DNA of 64,000 nt from Marinobacter sp. F4218 (GCF_019443085.1 NZ_JAHZIL010000003.1:186001-250000); one strand, 5' to 3'; shown: positions 1 through 8,867, counted from the first letter of the stretch. A program made the numbers and translations. Notes: generated by a model from the sequence alone, not told the origin.

Positions 1-2
1 TT

Positions 3-722
3 GAACGCGTGACTGTGCCTTACATCGACGACGAGGAAAAGGCCCGGGACATGGTGACGCGCATCAACAAGGCCGCCGAAACCGACAACGCCTCGCCACT
101 GGTATTCGACACCATCGTCAACAGCGATATCCGGGAGGTGATTGCCACAGCAGACGGCTTCATGGTGGACATTTTCGGGACCTTCCTCAGCCCATTGGAG
201 CAGGAGCTTCAGTCCTCCTCTTCCTATACCGTCGGCAAGTCTCACTCCATCAATAACGAAGGCAGCTACGAGCGGCGCATCAACGCAGTCAATTTCGCCC
301 TCGACAACGACGACGGTGCGCGGATACGTCATTACGATGAAGCGGACCTGATCCTGGTCGGGGCCTCGCGCAGTGGCAAAACCCCCACCTGCCTGTACCT
401 CGCGCTCCAGTATGGGGTCAAGGCGGCCAATTACCCGATTACCGAAGAGGATCTGGAAGATCAGCAGATGCCGGCGCCGCTGAAGCCCCATAAACAGAAA
501 ATCTTCGGGCTGACCATCGAACCGGAGCGCCTCGCCACCATCCGCAACGAGCGCCGACCGAATTCCCGGTACTCGTCACTGAAACAGTGCATGCATGAAA
601 TCGAGGAAATCGAGCTGATGTACCGGCGGGAACGGATTCCGTATCTCAACACCACCGCCTATTCGGTCGAGGAGATCTCAACCCGCATCATGGTGACCAC
701 CGGCCTCAAGCGTAACCGCTAA
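3..722 (+). CDS. ppsR: PEP synthase regulatory protein PpsR (bifunctional kinase/pyrophosphorylase), 5' truncated by window edge
   Basis: The reading frame is open from the first bases of the window and ends at 722. It lacks roughly the first 35 residues of the usual 270-280 residue family length, so the true start lies outside; the GTG at 9 is internal. The P-loop GASRSGKT, followed by [11 protein letters not shown] and KAANYP, is the DUF299/PpsR signature, and the C-terminal SVEEI...T...GL block matches E. coli PpsR as remembered. The family phosphorylates PEP synthase with ADP and dephosphorylates it with phosphate, switching gluconeogenic PEP formation. The ppsA partner usually lies beside it, so it is probably outside the window. 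A terminator follows directly. Confidence 0.93.
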   Translation, partial: ERVTVPYIDDEEKARDMVTRINKAAETDNASPLVFDTIVNSDIREVIATADGFMVDIFGTFLSPLEQELQSSSSYTVGKSHSINNEGSYERRINAVNFALDNDDGARIRHYDEADLILVGASRSGKTPTCLYLALQYGVKAANYPITEEDLEDQQMPAPLKPHKQKIFGLTIEPERLATIRNERRPNSRYSSLKQCMHEIEEIELMYRRERIPYLNTTAYSVEEISTRIMVTTGLKRNR

Positions 723-741
723 CGCAGTCCGGTTAATGCAC

Positions 742-771
742 AAAAAAGAGGGCCCGAAGGCCCTCTTTTTT
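742..771. terminator. Bidirectional rho-independent terminator between ppsR and the M16 peptidase
   Basis: A perfect hairpin has A6-GAGGGCC on one arm, a CGAA tetraloop, and GGCCCTC-T6 on the other. The A and T tracts let it work on both strands. It sits between two convergent genes, 20 bp after ppsR and 27 bp from the end of the peptidase gene. Confidence 0.92.
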
Positions 772-797
772 CATCACACCGGCCACCATACCCGGCG

Positions 798-3722
798 TTA
801 CATTTCCTCAATCGCCAGGCCGAGCTCCTCTGCAACCTTGCGGTTTTCGGGACTGGTGACAACCGCGATACTGGCATTCTCCGGCATCAGCCAGGTGCTG
901 GCCACTCGTTTGAGATCATCCAGTGTCACTGCCAGCACGCGCTCGCGGAATCGGGCGCGCTGCTCCGGGCTGCGCCCGAACAGTTTGTTGTGGAACGCGT
1001 GACGAGCGGCCCCGGCCGGGGAGCGCGGGCGGTCCAACTGGCCGATCACGCCCAGGATGGACTCTTCCAGCTCCTGGTAATCGTGGTCGGTGGTCTGCAA
1101 CCACTCCAGTGCCCGATCAAAATCGTCCAAGGTTTCAGCCAGGCGGGGATCCCGATAGGAGAAAAACCGGAAGGTACCATTCACGCTATCCTGGCCGGCA
1201 CCGCCGCCATAGGCACCTCCCTTCTCGCGAATGACCCTATGCAGGTAGCCGTTGCGCAAGAAGCCCCCCAGTACCGTCAGTGCGGCAGCGTCGGGGTGGT
1301 CCACCGGAACGGTACTGTAGGCCTTGGCACAGAAGTTCACCTGGGTGGAGGTCAACCACGCTTCGCGGGTGGTGTAATTAACCGGTTCGATTTTCCACGG
1401 AGACATCTCGGTACCGGCTTCACCCTGCCAGCAGGATTTGAGATCATCCACCATCGCCGGTAACTGATCCTCCTCGCCAACAATCAGGAATTCGCGACTC
1501 TGATTGCGAATCCGGTCATGCAAGGCCGACAGTTTCGCACACAGTCCGTCCAGCTCCTGCGGGTCATTCAGTGCCTGGTCCAGCTGCTTGGTTCCACGAA
1601 TACCGGCGAGGCCGCCAAGTCGAAACGACAACCAGGCACCCGGGCTCATACCCTGGGCAGCCGCCCCCATTGCCAGGGCATGACCGCTACCGGTTACGGC
1701 TTGCTCCCGTCGGGTCCGAATCTGGGCAATGATTTCACGAATGCGATCTTTCTCATCGAAACGGGCACTGGTGTACACGTCCCGCAGCAAAGCCGTCAGT
1801 TCGCTCCGGTTCCGGGCCAATGCCTTGCCATTGAAGACAATGTATCCGGACAGATCCTGAACATCGTCGACCTTTCCCTTGGCACTGAAGGAAGCACCAA
1901 TGCCTCCGGATTCTGCCGAAATACGATCCTGCATCTGCAGGTAGTCCAGATCGCCACACCCTACTTCCGAGATCAGCGTGGTGTAATACGGCACCAGCAA
2001 CAGCTCTTCCTCGGTCAGCGCCGGCACTGGCACCACAACCTGCTCATACACCAGGCCGTTGGTGCCACGGGAATAAACCGTGGCGGAGATGTCGCCGTCG
2101 TAACGGGACTCCGGCTCCGGCATCTGCAGCGGCACATCGGACAGGTCTACCTTGGGCAGGATGGAGTCGTCGTCCTTGCGCATCTGGCGCTTTTCCAGCG
2201 CCGCAGCACGCTCGACAATCTGCTGAATCTCCTCGTCCGTCAACTCGGCCTTGCGACGGGCCAGAGCCTCACGGATGGCCTGCTGGCGATGGCTCTCAAG
2301 CTTTTCGTCCGGGCGCAGGGTCAGAGTGACCCTATGCGGATTCTCCAGCAGTTTCCGGCGGATCAGGTTCGGCACATACTGGGGATCCCGAATTTTCTCA
2401 CGCAGGGATTCCAGCACCGGCTCAAGGTCCAGCAACTCCACCGGATCACCGCCGTGTACCATCGGTGCAATGGCGCTCATGATCAACTGCAGGCCGTAGG
2501 GGAACTGATCTCCGGCGATCTCGCGCTGATGCAGTTCGAGCTGGTGCAAAATGGCCTCGAGGCGCTCCTCGCTGACGCCTTCCTCGGCCACCTTCAGCAA
2601 GGTGCCCTCAATCAGCGTCTCAAGCTCTTTCTGTCTTTCCGGTTCACTGCCTTCGATGCCGCAAACAAAGGTCATCTCCCGGTTGGAATCCTCCAGACCA
2701 CACATCGGTGATGGCGCATGCCCGAGATCGGTGGTTTCCAGGGCCCGCATCAACGGCGACGCGCTGTTCTCCAGCAGAACGGCAGACAGTAGCTGACCTT
2801 CGAGATTTTCCTGCAGATCGAAGCTGTGGCCCAGCAACCAACCCACAACGATGTGAGTCTTCTTCTCGGTGCCCTCACCTTCATTCACGGCATAACCCTG
2901 CTCGACCCTCACCGGGGAAAACATGCGCTTCTCGTCCCGCACCGGCAGTTCGATGTCCAGACGGTCAAATCGCTTCAGGGCCAGCTCCTCGAAACGCTCA
3001 TGGTGTTCGCTCGCCGGAATGTTGCCGTACGTGGCGAAAATGGCGTTGCTGGGGTGGTAATGATGACGATAGAACCTCACCAGGTCGTCGTAACTCAGAT
3101 CGACAATGTGGTCCGGTTCGCCGCCACTGTTGTAATGATAGGTGGTGGTCGGAAACAGGTGACTGCTGAGGTTCTGCCACAACTGGGAGGTAGGCGAACT
3201 CATGGCCCCCTTCATTTCGTTGTAGACCACGCCACGATAGACCAGGTCGGTATCAGGATTATCCGGCGTATCGAATTCCAGCCGATGGCCTTCCTGGGCG
3301 AAATCCAGTTGGTCCAGCTTGGAGAAAAAGACCGAATCCAAATACACCGACAGCAGGTTGTCGAAATCCTTCCGATTCATACTGGCAAACGGATAGGCAG
3401 TCCAGTCGCTGCTGGTGAACGCGTTCATGAAGGTGTTCAGTGAGCGACGGATCATCATGAAGAAGGGGTCACGCACCGGGTACCGTTCACTGCCACAGAG
3501 TGCAGTGTGCTCCAGAATGTGGGCAACGCCGGTCGAATCCATGGGGAAGGTCCGAAGCGCCACGAAAAATACGTTCTCATCGTTGTCCGCTGCCAGATGC
3601 AGGTGGCGGGCTCCGGTCTTCTTGTGACGATACTCCTCAACGTCCAGATTGAGGGTGCCAATCCGGTGACTGCGAAGCTTTTCAAACGCCGGATGGACTG
3701 CGTTCTCGATCTCTGAAGCCAT
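798..3722 (-). CDS. M16C (insulinase/presequence protease-like) zinc metallopeptidase
   Basis: This 974-residue protein has the inverted zincin motif HILEH at residues 68-72, followed by TALCGSERYPVRDPF, a hallmark of the PreP/M16C group. The length fits the four-domain fold of two M16 halves joined by a hairpin linker. No signal peptide is visible, so a cytoplasmic peptide-degrading role is likely (inference). The open frame runs to 3797, but the ATG at 3722 is preferred because AGGA precedes it by 8 bp and conserved sequence begins there. It is convergent with ppsR and divergent from the small membrane protein gene at 3821. Confidence 0.9.
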   Translation of the reverse strand: MASEIENAVHPAFEKLRSHRIGTLNLDVEEYRHKKTGARHLHLAADNDENVFFVALRTFPMDSTGVAHILEHTALCGSERYPVRDPFFMMIRRSLNTFMNAFTSSDWTAYPFASMNRKDFDNLLSVYLDSVFFSKLDQLDFAQEGHRLEFDTPDNPDTDLVYRGVVYNEMKGAMSSPTSQLWQNLSSHLFPTTTYHYNSGGEPDHIVDLSYDDLVRFYRHHYHPSNAIFATYGNIPASEHHERFEELALKRFDRLDIELPVRDEKRMFSPVRVEQGYAVNEGEGTEKKTHIVVGWLLGHSFDLQENLEGQLLSAVLLENSASPLMRALETTDLGHAPSPMCGLEDSNREMTFVCGIEGSEPERQKELETLIEGTLLKVAEEGVSEERLEAILHQLELHQREIAGDQFPYGLQLIMSAIAPMVHGGDPVELLDLEPVLESLREKIRDPQYVPNLIRRKLLENPHRVTLTLRPDEKLESHRQQAIREALARRKAELTDEEIQQIVERAAALEKRQMRKDDDSILPKVDLSDVPLQMPEPESRYDGDISATVYSRGTNGLVYEQVVVPVPALTEEELLLVPYYTTLISEVGCGDLDYLQMQDRISAESGGIGASFSAKGKVDDVQDLSGYIVFNGKALARNRSELTALLRDVYTSARFDEKDRIREIIAQIRTRREQAVTGSGHALAMGAAAQGMSPGAWLSFRLGGLAGIRGTKQLDQALNDPQELDGLCAKLSALHDRIRNQSREFLIVGEEDQLPAMVDDLKSCWQGEAGTEMSPWKIEPVNYTTREAWLTSTQVNFCAKAYSTVPVDHPDAAALTVLGGFLRNGYLHRVIREKGGAYGGGAGQDSVNGTFRFFSYRDPRLAETLDDFDRALEWLQTTDHDYQELEESILGVIGQLDRPRSPAGAARHAFHNKLFGRSPEQRARFRERVLAVTLDDLKRVASTWLMPENASIAVVTSPENRKVAEELGLAIEEM

Positions 3723-3820
3723 TCGAACTATCCTGTCTTTAACAATAAGAGACTTGTAGGGTAACACGGAGTATCGATTATCATGCACAGTCCACAAGCG
3801 ATAAGGTAGCCCCCCAATTC

Positions 3821-4282
3821 ATGACCACCTATTCACCACACACCAAGGCCGTGGATGCCCCCGAAGTGGCCGTGTACTGGGCTGAACGCCGGAGATACCT
3901 CGAACGCATCCGCAGGGTTCCGGAAATCAGGCAACGTTTCTGGCGCGAAGTTGCGATCTATCTGCTTCGGCGGATTTTGTGGTCCTTCGGCTTCTTCCCG
4001 ATTTTTATCGCTTTCTGGATTCCCTTTGTGCTCGCCAGCTTCAATCCGGTGGTCATGGCATCGGATCTGATCCCCCTGCTCCAGGACTTCACGAATTCCA
4101 ACCCCGAAGTTCAGGCAACCACGATCAGCACCCTGACCATCGCCTGGGCGTCGATCGGCTTTATTTTCCTGGTCTTTGACTTCGTGTTAACCCCATTTCG
4201 CTCCCCCTATGAATATGAAGCCGATGTGTACATGAGGTCGTGGGAACAACTCAACCATGACCAGCTTCCGGACAAAGTGTGA
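3821..4282 (+). CDS. Small inner-membrane protein with two transmembrane helices, function unknown
   Basis: I do not recognise this 153-residue protein. It has a basic N-terminal region rich in Arg and Trp, a strongly hydrophobic segment near residues 46-72 (WSFGFFPIFIAFWIPFVL), and a second one near 105-128 (TIAWASIGFIFLVFDFVL). A short acidic C-terminal tail follows. The predicted topology is two helices with both ends on the cytoplasmic side (inference from charge). It stands alone between the divergent M16 peptidase gene and the MORN gene 114 bp downstream. Composition matches its neighbours, so there is no sign of transfer. Confidence 0.75.
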   Translation: MTTYSPHTKAVDAPEVAVYWAERRRYLERIRRVPEIRQRFWREVAIYLLRRILWSFGFFPIFIAFWIPFVLASFNPVVMASDLIPLLQDFTNSNPEVQATTISTLTIAWASIGFIFLVFDFVLTPFRSPYEYEADVYMRSWEQLNHDQLPDKV

Positions 4283-4287
4283 TTTGG

Positions 4288-4380
4288 CCTGCATTCTCGT
4301 TAACTTCAGACACTTTCTGTTACATAAGTTTGCACGCACTGGTTAAGATGCAGAGGTAAACAGAATTCTGAGAATGCAGG
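4288..4380. repeat. Long-range 11-bp perfect inverted repeat in the MORN gene leader
   Basis: CCTGCATTCTC at 4288-4298 is the exact reverse complement of GAGAATGCAGG at 4370-4380. The arms are 71 bp apart and end 16 bp before the ATG of the MORN/PEGA gene. In a transcript covering both arms this would form a closed stem just upstream of the ribosome-binding region. No T tract follows, so it is not a terminator. A regulatory leader is possible but unproven. Confidence 0.4.
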
Positions 4381-4396
4381 TTCAAGAGGTTCCACC

Positions 4397-5752
4397 ATGG
4401 TCGATTTCAGACCGCTTCTGTTCATCAACGCACTGGCCCTGATGCTTCTGGTTACTGCCGGATTCGCCTCCGTCCGGGCCGACAGGACGCCCCTGGTGAC
4501 GGCAGAGCCTCCTGCCATTGAGCAGACCCTAAAGACGGTGGCGGACGAACCCGAGCCCCAAGCGGCTCAACCCCATGTTTTTGCCGAGCCCGCCCAGGCG
4601 CCCGGGTCCCAGCAAATCGAAACCGAGACGGTTGCCACCATAGCCGAGCCGGAAACAACCGAGCAGCCACGCAGGCCGAAGGTGGAGGCAGAGCCATTCA
4701 GCGTGCCGCCTATGCCGGAGGAAACAACCGTGCTGGCCGTCGCGGAACCACCCGCGGCCATGGCAACCCGGACCGATGTTCCGCCAACACCGGAACCAGA
4801 GCCGGCCAAGCCGGCCCCGACCACGGGAACCCTCGTTCTACGCTCAAATGTGGTGGGTGACACCGTAACCATCAATGGCGAAGCGTATGGCGCCACCCGA
4901 CTCGATCTGGAACTCGAACCCGGCCGTTACGATGTCACCATCAGTAAACCCGGATTCAAGGACTGGAGCCGGAACGTTGCCCTCGAGGCCGGCAGCGAGA
5001 TGACTCTGGTGGGCAAGCTCGAGGCCTACACCACCGTCAATTACCGAAAGGGAACCTGGGTCGGCGGTGTGAAAACCGGAGACGGCACTTACGAAGATAA
5101 AGAGGGACTGCGCTACGAGGGCCACTTCGTTGACGGAAAATTCCACGGCGAAGGCACGGCCTGGTATCCCGATGGTAGCCGCTACGACGGCGCCTGGAGC
5201 GAAGGCCAGCGGGACGGGGAAGGCACCTGGCGCGGCGCCGATGGCGCGCGCTACGCCGGGGAGTTCAGCGCCAACCGGTTTGGCGGCAAGGGCACGCTCA
5301 CCAAGGCCAATGGCGACATCCTGACCGGCTTCTGGAAAGACGGGAACCTGAACGGCCACGGTTCTCTGACCACCGCGGACGGCATGCTGTACGTGGGAGC
5401 CTTCCGCGACAACGAGTTCCATGGCCGCGGTTCGCTGACCTACCCTGATGGCCGCCATTACGAGGGCGAATTCTCCAATGGTAAATTTCACGGAACCGGC
5501 GCCGAGGTCTTTGCCGATGGCAAGAAGTACGAGGGCGAATACATTGAAGGGAAGTTCCACGGCAAGGGCCTGCTTTTGAATCCCAACGGCAGCTCCATCG
5601 AGGCAACCTTCCGACACGGCGAGCCCTACGGAAAGGTCCGCCTGACAACGGCGGCCGGTGAAATCTTCACCGCCCGCACAACCGAACCCGGTGTCTGCTA
5701 TCGGGACAAGAGCTATCGGGCCACTCAATGCCCGAAACTGGAAGGCTGGTAA
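4397..5752 (+). CDS. Exported PEGA-domain and MORN-repeat protein
   Basis: The 451-residue protein starts with a hydrophobic signal or anchor segment (about residues 7-27). A Pro/Glu/Ala-rich linker (31-142) follows, then a PEGA-like beta domain (143-209, with a GRYDVTISKPGF core), about eight MORN repeats of roughly 23 residues (217-412, with recurring YEGEF...GKFHG.G and PDG turns), and a C-terminal piece with two cysteines (434, 445). MORN arrays bind surfaces or lipids and PEGA domains are envelope modules in known families, so a periplasmic structural or scaffolding role is inferred. It lies 53 bp upstream of the tail-anchored response regulator and may be cotranscribed with it. Confidence 0.82.
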   Translation: MVDFRPLLFINALALMLLVTAGFASVRADRTPLVTAEPPAIEQTLKTVADEPEPQAAQPHVFAEPAQAPGSQQIETETVATIAEPETTEQPRRPKVEAEPFSVPPMPEETTVLAVAEPPAAMATRTDVPPTPEPEPAKPAPTTGTLVLRSNVVGDTVTINGEAYGATRLDLELEPGRYDVTISKPGFKDWSRNVALEAGSEMTLVGKLEAYTTVNYRKGTWVGGVKTGDGTYEDKEGLRYEGHFVDGKFHGEGTAWYPDGSRYDGAWSEGQRDGEGTWRGADGARYAGEFSANRFGGKGTLTKANGDILTGFWKDGNLNGHGSLTTADGMLYVGAFRDNEFHGRGSLTYPDGRHYEGEFSNGKFHGTGAEVFADGKKYEGEYIEGKFHGKGLLLNPNGSSIEATFRHGEPYGKVRLTTAAGEIFTARTTEPGVCYRDKSYRATQCPKLEGW

Positions 5753-5805
5753 CTGGCATCAGCCCGATCACATACGCGTTTGCAGTAAACGATTGAGGTA
5801 GTGAC

Positions 5806-6903
5806 ATGGCGATCAAGAACGCTCTGCTGGTGGACGACTCCAAGGTGGCACGGTTTGCCCTGAGCAAGCTGCTGGAAAGTCGTGACATGGAAGTGAACAT
5901 GGCAGGATCGGCCGAGGAAGCACTGGATTTCCTGAACGGCTCCGGTCGCCCGGATGTCATTTTCATGGATCATCTGATGCCCGGAATGAACGGGGTAGAA
6001 GCAACCAAGGCAATCAAGGGCAACCCTGACACCGCCGCCATTCCGATCATCATGTGCACCTCCAAGAAGTCACCAACGTTCATGGAAGAGGCCAAGAACT
6101 TCGGCGTTTACAACATCCTCACCAAGCCGCCACAGACCGAAGGCCTTTCCCTGGTTCTCGAGCAATTGAACCGTGACGTCACCGAAGGCACCCTGCCAGA
6201 GCCACCGGATGTCGATTGCGCTGAGACCGACCCGGAGGATGATCTGCTGAATATCCCCGACGATGCCTCTGTCGAACTGTCGATGAAAACCGAAGACGAT
6301 GTCGCCATTCCGGACAGCAGTTCATCGAATGTGGTGCCTCTGACCGGCGACCTGATCGAGCAGATTGCGCGTTCCGCCGTCAAAACCCACATCAACAACC
6401 GCCTGCACGAACTGCTCAGCTCGCTGTTTGACGAGCAATTTGACCATCTGAAGCGGGCACTGGATGAGTCCCGAAGCCGGCAGGAGAAAGCCGTAGAAGA
6501 GCGGCTGACTGGCATGGCCAACCTGGTCGAGGAGCGCACCAGGCACCTCCGGGACGAAGTGGCTGCCGAAGTAAACCTCAACCTGGCTCGCGAACTGGCG
6601 GACCTGAAGCGGGAACTGAAAAGCAATTCCGGGTTCACCGCAGACCACATGGCCGAACTGAAGGACCACATCACCAGCGTACAGACCATCGACACCGAGT
6701 TCTGGCAAACCCTTCAGTCGGAGGCTATCCAGCAGGCCCATGAGATATCCCGGGAAACTGCCGAGGATATCGCCCAGCGAACCATTGATCTCTTCGTCGC
6801 CCAGCAGCGCTCGGCATCCTCCAAGATCTACACGGTGGGCCTGGCGGTCAGCCTGGGAATATTCAGCGTCGGGATTGCCTGGCTATCCGGCCTGTTTGGC
6901 TGA
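5806..6903 (+). CDS. Membrane-anchored response regulator with long helical linker and C-terminal transmembrane tail
   Basis: Residues 1-120 form a receiver domain with the acidic pocket D10/D11, phospho-acceptor D55 (FMDHLMPG), T85 and K107 (LTKPP). There is no DNA-binding or enzymatic output domain. Residues about 200-310 are charged and heptad-like (coiled coil expected), and about 340-364 form one hydrophobic helix ending four residues from the C terminus. The protein is therefore predicted to be tail-anchored with a cytoplasmic receiver. GAGGT precedes the ATG by 6 bp. It follows the MORN/PEGA gene closely, and its last 41 bp overlap the convergent MobA-like gene. The cognate kinase is not in the window. 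Confidence 0.85.
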   Translation: MAIKNALLVDDSKVARFALSKLLESRDMEVNMAGSAEEALDFLNGSGRPDVIFMDHLMPGMNGVEATKAIKGNPDTAAIPIIMCTSKKSPTFMEEAKNFGVYNILTKPPQTEGLSLVLEQLNRDVTEGTLPEPPDVDCAETDPEDDLLNIPDDASVELSMKTEDDVAIPDSSSSNVVPLTGDLIEQIARSAVKTHINNRLHELLSSLFDEQFDHLKRALDESRSRQEKAVEERLTGMANLVEERTRHLRDEVAAEVNLNLARELADLKRELKSNSGFTADHMAELKDHITSVQTIDTEFWQTLQSEAIQQAHEISRETAEDIAQRTIDLFVAQQRSASSKIYTVGLAVSLGIFSVGIAWLSGLFG

Positions 6904-7525
6904 GTCTCACCCTTATCTGCCGCCAGTCCGCCGGGGTGTCCACATCTTCGTGGACTCCGGGAATATCAACCCGGGTCGCCCGGACGCTGGCCAGTAACTG
7001 GCCAGCGCCACAATCACCTTCCAGTTCCATCACCTCGGGCCACAGCCATCGTGGCAGATACGCCGGCACGCCGGGCCGACCGTCGTAATCCGCAGCGACT
7101 GGCTGGTTTGGTACAAACCTGGCGGCCTCGCCAAATGCCCTCAATGAATCTACGTCCAACAGCGGCTGGTCCGCCAGCAGAACGAAGACTCCCCGGGCTC
7201 TGGGTCCCAAACTGGCCAGGCCAGTCGCCAGGGATGCTGACAATCCCTGGTGCCAGTCCGGTGATCTTAGCCAGGCGGTCGGTTGCGAGGAGCAGCGAAA
7301 CCGGATCAGCGGATACCAGGCCCCACAAACGACCCTGACGTCCTTACTGAGGACCCGCCCCAATTCGATGGCCCGGTCCAGCAGAATCCCCTCCTGTCCC
7401 GCCAGGGGAAGCAGCATTTTGGGTCGCCCGTAACGGCTCGAGGCGCCTGCAGCAAGGATAAGTGTCGGAAATTCCTGATCGGTTACGCGCGGGGAGAAGT
7501 TTATGATAAGCGTCTCGTTAGTCAG
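6863..7525 (-). CDS. MobA/MocA-like nucleotidyltransferase, start codon unclear
   Basis: The frame encodes an NTP-transferase-like protein. The nucleotide-binding loop [13 protein letters not shown] lies just upstream of the first ATG (7417), followed by the MLLPL segment, then LLADQPLL (the metal-binding Asp region) and the [10 protein letters not shown] segment. The family moves CMP or GMP onto molybdopterin or similar cofactors. Starting at the ATG would remove the essential glycine loop, so translation must begin upstream. The frame stays open to a TAA at 7526-7528, but no ATG, GTG or TTG lies in that stretch. A CTG at 7525, an ATC or ATA, or a sequence error are the options. The end given is the maximal open extent. 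The 3' end overlaps the response regulator gene. Confidence 0.72.
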   Translation of the reverse strand: MTNETLIINFSPRVTDQEFPTLILAAGASSRYGRPKMLLPLAGQEGILLDRAIELGRVLSKDVRVVCGAWYPLIRFRCSSQPTAWLRSPDWHQGLSASLATGLASLGPRARGVFVLLADQPLLDVDSLRAFGEAARFVPNQPVAADYDGRPGVPAYLPRWLWPEVMELEGDCGAGQLLASVRATRVDIPGVHEDVDTPADWRQIRVRLSQTGRIARQSRR

Positions 7526-7572
7526 TTACGTGAAGTCTGGAGCAGAACCAGACTGCCGGTTTCAATGATTTT

Positions 7573-7581
7573 TGCTAGAAT
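7573..7581 (+). promoter_or_regulatory. Possible extended -10 promoter of the PTPS-like gene
   Basis: TGC followed by TAGAAT resembles an extended -10 element 36 bp before the ATG of the PTPS-like gene. The matching -35 position (7553-7558) is poor, which is usual for extended -10 promoters. It falls between the MobA-like and PTPS-like genes, which are divergent. Confidence 0.35.
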
Positions 7582-7617
7582 TCCGCCATCATTCAACCAT
7601 ACCCGCCCGGACTTTCA

Positions 7618-8469
7618 ATGAATCACCTCTTTGTGGACAACCTCACCGTCATTGATTTCGCATACTTGGAGCCAACTCGCGGCCTGGTAGGCGAAAGCTG
7701 GATTGCGGACGTGGTGCTGGGCGGCGACCTTGATGATCAGGGTATGGTATTCGACTTCAGCAACGTGAAGCGGACCATCAAACGGGTCATTGACGAGCGC
7801 GTGGACCACCGGCTTGTCGTTCCCCGCGGATACGAAGGCCTGTCCTGGAACGAGGAGGAACCCGACACGTTTCATTGGGCCCTGACCGACGGCAGCGAAA
7901 TCATCCATCGCTCTCCGGACGAGGCGGTGGTCTGGCTTTCGGCCGAGCGAGTCGTACCGTCTGTGGTTGCCAGCCTGCTGGAGCACGAACTCAAGGCGGT
8001 CCTGCCCGCAAATGTCACGACAGTGGAGATCAATCTGCGGGAAGAGGTAATTGAGGGCGCCTACTATCATTACGTACACGGGCTTAAGAAGCATTTGGGC
8101 AACTGCCAGCGAATTGCCCATGGCCATCGCTCTCCCATCCGGATCGACCGGAACGGCCATCGGGATCACGATCTGGAACGCCGTTGGTCCAAGCTTTGGC
8201 GCGACATTTACGTGGGCTCCGAGGAAGACGTAGTCAGGCGCCATGTGGGCAACGACGGCGTTCGCTATGTCACCTTCGAATACGAGGCGAACCAGGGCGA
8301 GTTTGCGCTCACGCTGCCCGAGGATCGAGTTTACATGCTGGATACGGATACGACGGTGGAATTGATCGCGGCCCATATCGCGGACAAGCTGAAACTGGAA
8401 TTTCCAACCGACACGATCCGGGTCAAAGCCTACGAGGGCGTCGGCAAGGGGGCCATCGCCGCGCGCTAG
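7618..8469 (+). CDS. Duplicated 6-pyruvoyl-tetrahydropterin synthase/QueD-like protein with split active site
   Basis: The 283-residue protein looks like two fused PTPS/QueD domains (a single QueD is about 120 residues). Copy 1 keeps GMVFDF (42-47) and VDH (62-64), equivalent to the DF and LDH motifs of QueD, but lacks the zinc histidines. Copy 2 has HYVHGLKKHLGNC (151-163) and HGH (168-170), matching the zinc ligands and catalytic Cys. It has no DF/LDH pair and ends with VKAYEG (Glu 273), like the VKET end of QueD. Together they supply about one complete set of catalytic residues. Its substrate is unknown; pterin or preQ0 chemistry is inferred from the family. A terminator follows 59 bp later. 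Confidence 0.78.
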   Translation: MNHLFVDNLTVIDFAYLEPTRGLVGESWIADVVLGGDLDDQGMVFDFSNVKRTIKRVIDERVDHRLVVPRGYEGLSWNEEEPDTFHWALTDGSEIIHRSPDEAVVWLSAERVVPSVVASLLEHELKAVLPANVTTVEINLREEVIEGAYYHYVHGLKKHLGNCQRIAHGHRSPIRIDRNGHRDHDLERRWSKLWRDIYVGSEEDVVRRHVGNDGVRYVTFEYEANQGEFALTLPEDRVYMLDTDTTVELIAAHIADKLKLEFPTDTIRVKAYEGVGKGAIAAR

Positions 8470-8528
8470 CACCGGTGCACTGAGCCCCAAGCATCCCTGG
8501 GGCCTTAGCCTGTGTTTTCTTCAGACAC

Positions 8529-8556
8529 AAAAAAACCGCCCGAAGGCGGTTTTTTT
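8529..8556. terminator. Bidirectional terminator between the PTPS-like gene and the tRNA pair
   Basis: A7-CCGCC, a CGAA tetraloop and GGCGG-T7 form a compact hairpin that is symmetrical in both directions. It ends the PTPS-like transcript on the plus strand and the tRNA-Ala/tRNA-Glu transcript on the minus strand. Confidence 0.93.
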
Positions 8557-8592
8557 GATGGCTATCCGGTGGACTAAACCGTCAAGCCGAAT

Positions 8593-8668
8593 TGGCGTCC
8601 CCTAGGGGGTTCGAACCCCTGTTGCCGCCGTGAAAGGGCGGAGTCCTAGGCCACTAGACGAAGGGGAC
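8593..8668 (-). tRNA. tRNA-Glu (anticodon UUC)
   Basis: The 76-nt gene folds with a perfect acceptor stem GTCCCCT/AGGGGAC, a TTCGAACCC T-arm, and an anticodon loop CTTTCAC giving UUC. CCA is encoded. It lies 7 bp after tRNA-Ala and shares its promoter. The enzyme that charges it, GltX, is encoded on the same strand just upstream. Confidence 0.97.
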
Positions 8669-8675
8669 TAGAAAT

Positions 8676-8751
8676 TGGTGGAGCCAGGCGGGATCGAACC
8701 GCCGACCTCAACACTGCCAGTGTTGCGCTCTCCCAGCTGAGCTATGGCCCC
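8676..8751 (-). tRNA. tRNA-Ala (anticodon GGC)
   Basis: The 76-nt gene has acceptor GGGGCCA/TGGCTCC with the G3:U70 pair that AlaRS recognises. The anticodon stem CAACA/TGTTG carries loop CTGGCAG (anticodon GGC), the T-arm contains GTTCGATCC, and CCA is encoded. It is the first gene of a two-tRNA transcript. Confidence 0.97.
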
Positions 8752-8764
8752 TCAACGGCTGCGT

Positions 8765-8793
8765 ATATTAAGGATCCGCCCTATGGGCGTCAA
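8765..8793 (-). promoter_or_regulatory. Sigma70 promoter of the tRNA-Ala/tRNA-Glu operon
   Basis: On the minus strand TTGACG (8793-8788) and TAATAT (8770-8765) are exactly 17 bp apart. The -10 ends 13 bp before the tRNA-Ala 5' end. A GC-rich stretch (ACGCAGCC) follows the -10, as in stringently controlled stable-RNA promoters. It lies in the 116-bp gap after gltX. Confidence 0.75.
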
Positions 8794-8867
8794 CCTCTGA
8801 ACCGCACTTTTTTCAAGTTTTCTGAACATCCCTGCTCAAGCCGTTCATTTCTTCGCCAAAGCGGTTA

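Noticed and set aside
1518-2711. A 397-codon plus-strand frame opposite the M16 peptidase gene
   Set aside because: It is fully embedded opposite a conserved peptidase, with Leu/Gln/Arg-rich composition and no recognisable motif.
7014-7338. Open frames in other phases within the MobA-like gene
   Set aside because: They overlap a frame with clear family motifs and encode Pro/Arg-rich sequence without any domain.
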